From positions 49,956,501 through 50,020,500 of the forward strand of contig CM053158.1 in the NCBI GenBank assembly GCA_028571685.1: 64,000 bases of DNA, written 5' to 3'. This document shows positions 63,813 to 64,000 of the stretch, in pieces. This stretch comes from Heterohyrax brucei. Lineage: Eukaryota > Chordata > Mammalia > Hyracoidea > Procaviidae. A program made the position numbers and the translations under genes. Each line of letters begins with the position of its first letter. The first letter of the stretch is position 1. The notes beneath the pieces were generated by a model. It had not been told where the DNA came from. It made no database searches and saw nothing but the letters and a program-made list of their open reading frames with translations.

Positions 63813-64000
63813 TGGTGGTGGTGTGTAGCAGTAAGAGGGCCATCAGGGGAGGCTGTGGGATGGAAGGAGGCTGGGCAGGATGGCCCCATACCCCAGAGGA
63901 GGGGCCAGAGGTAGAGGATGCTGGCGGGAGCCTCCAAGAACCCTGGGACGCTTGGTTACTGTGTCACAGCCTTCAACGTTCAATCACAGTCCTGCTGCTG

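Noticed and set aside
1-64000. CRISPR arrays, operons, bacterial genes or a defence system
   Set aside because: No spacer-repeat array or tightly packed ORFs; the sequence is a mammalian intron- and repeat-rich region.

Overview
This is a stretch of mammalian nuclear DNA, not a microbial replicon. It is dominated by transposable elements. The tRNA-derived SINEs match my recollection of AfroSINE (more than 50 copies or fragments), many sharing their tail with an RTE1/BovB-like LINE. Together with the accompanying L1 3' UTR types, they point to an afrotherian, most likely an elephant. The species is inferred from repeats recalled by eye; no database was searched.

The only protein-coding gene I can support is GXYLT2 (glucoside xylosyltransferase 2, a GT8 enzyme that xylosylates O-glucose on Notch EGF repeats), on the minus strand. 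Its last four coding exons lie at 51976-52227, 49875-49998, 37007-37179 and 29149-29331. All visible splice sites are canonical and the reading phase is continuous. They encode about the C-terminal 243 residues, including the DTD metal/sugar-nucleotide motif and the stop codon. The exons for the N-terminal half must lie beyond base 64000, so 52228-64000 is intron.

Layout: 1-8200, SINEs, MaLR-type LTRs, MIR, L1 and L2. 8200-13650, an almost complete RTE1 LINE whose 5' part is inverted, carrying a foldback mariner, an ERVL-like LTR with a MaLR LTR inside it, another MaLR LTR and several SINEs. 13800-20800, ancient repeats with SINEs. 20815-22824, a MaLR-like provirus with non-matching LTRs. 23550-26560, a repeat-poor block 3' of the gene. 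27940-28494, a second foldback mariner. 29149-52227, the GXYLT2 3' half, with introns full of SINEs, MIRs, L1 and an MLT1 LTR. 52228-64000, GXYLT2 intron with a nested L1/RTE/L1 cluster (56473-59805), MIRs and simple repeats.

I found no new cellular system such as a defence island or novel gene cluster. The points of interest are transposon architecture: a foldback mariner family sharing one internal junction, a 5'-inverted RTE LINE, SINEs built from a tRNA-Gly-like head plus both ends of RTE1, very short tail-only insertions with recognisable empty-site sequence, and insertions nested up to four deep that give a relative chronology.
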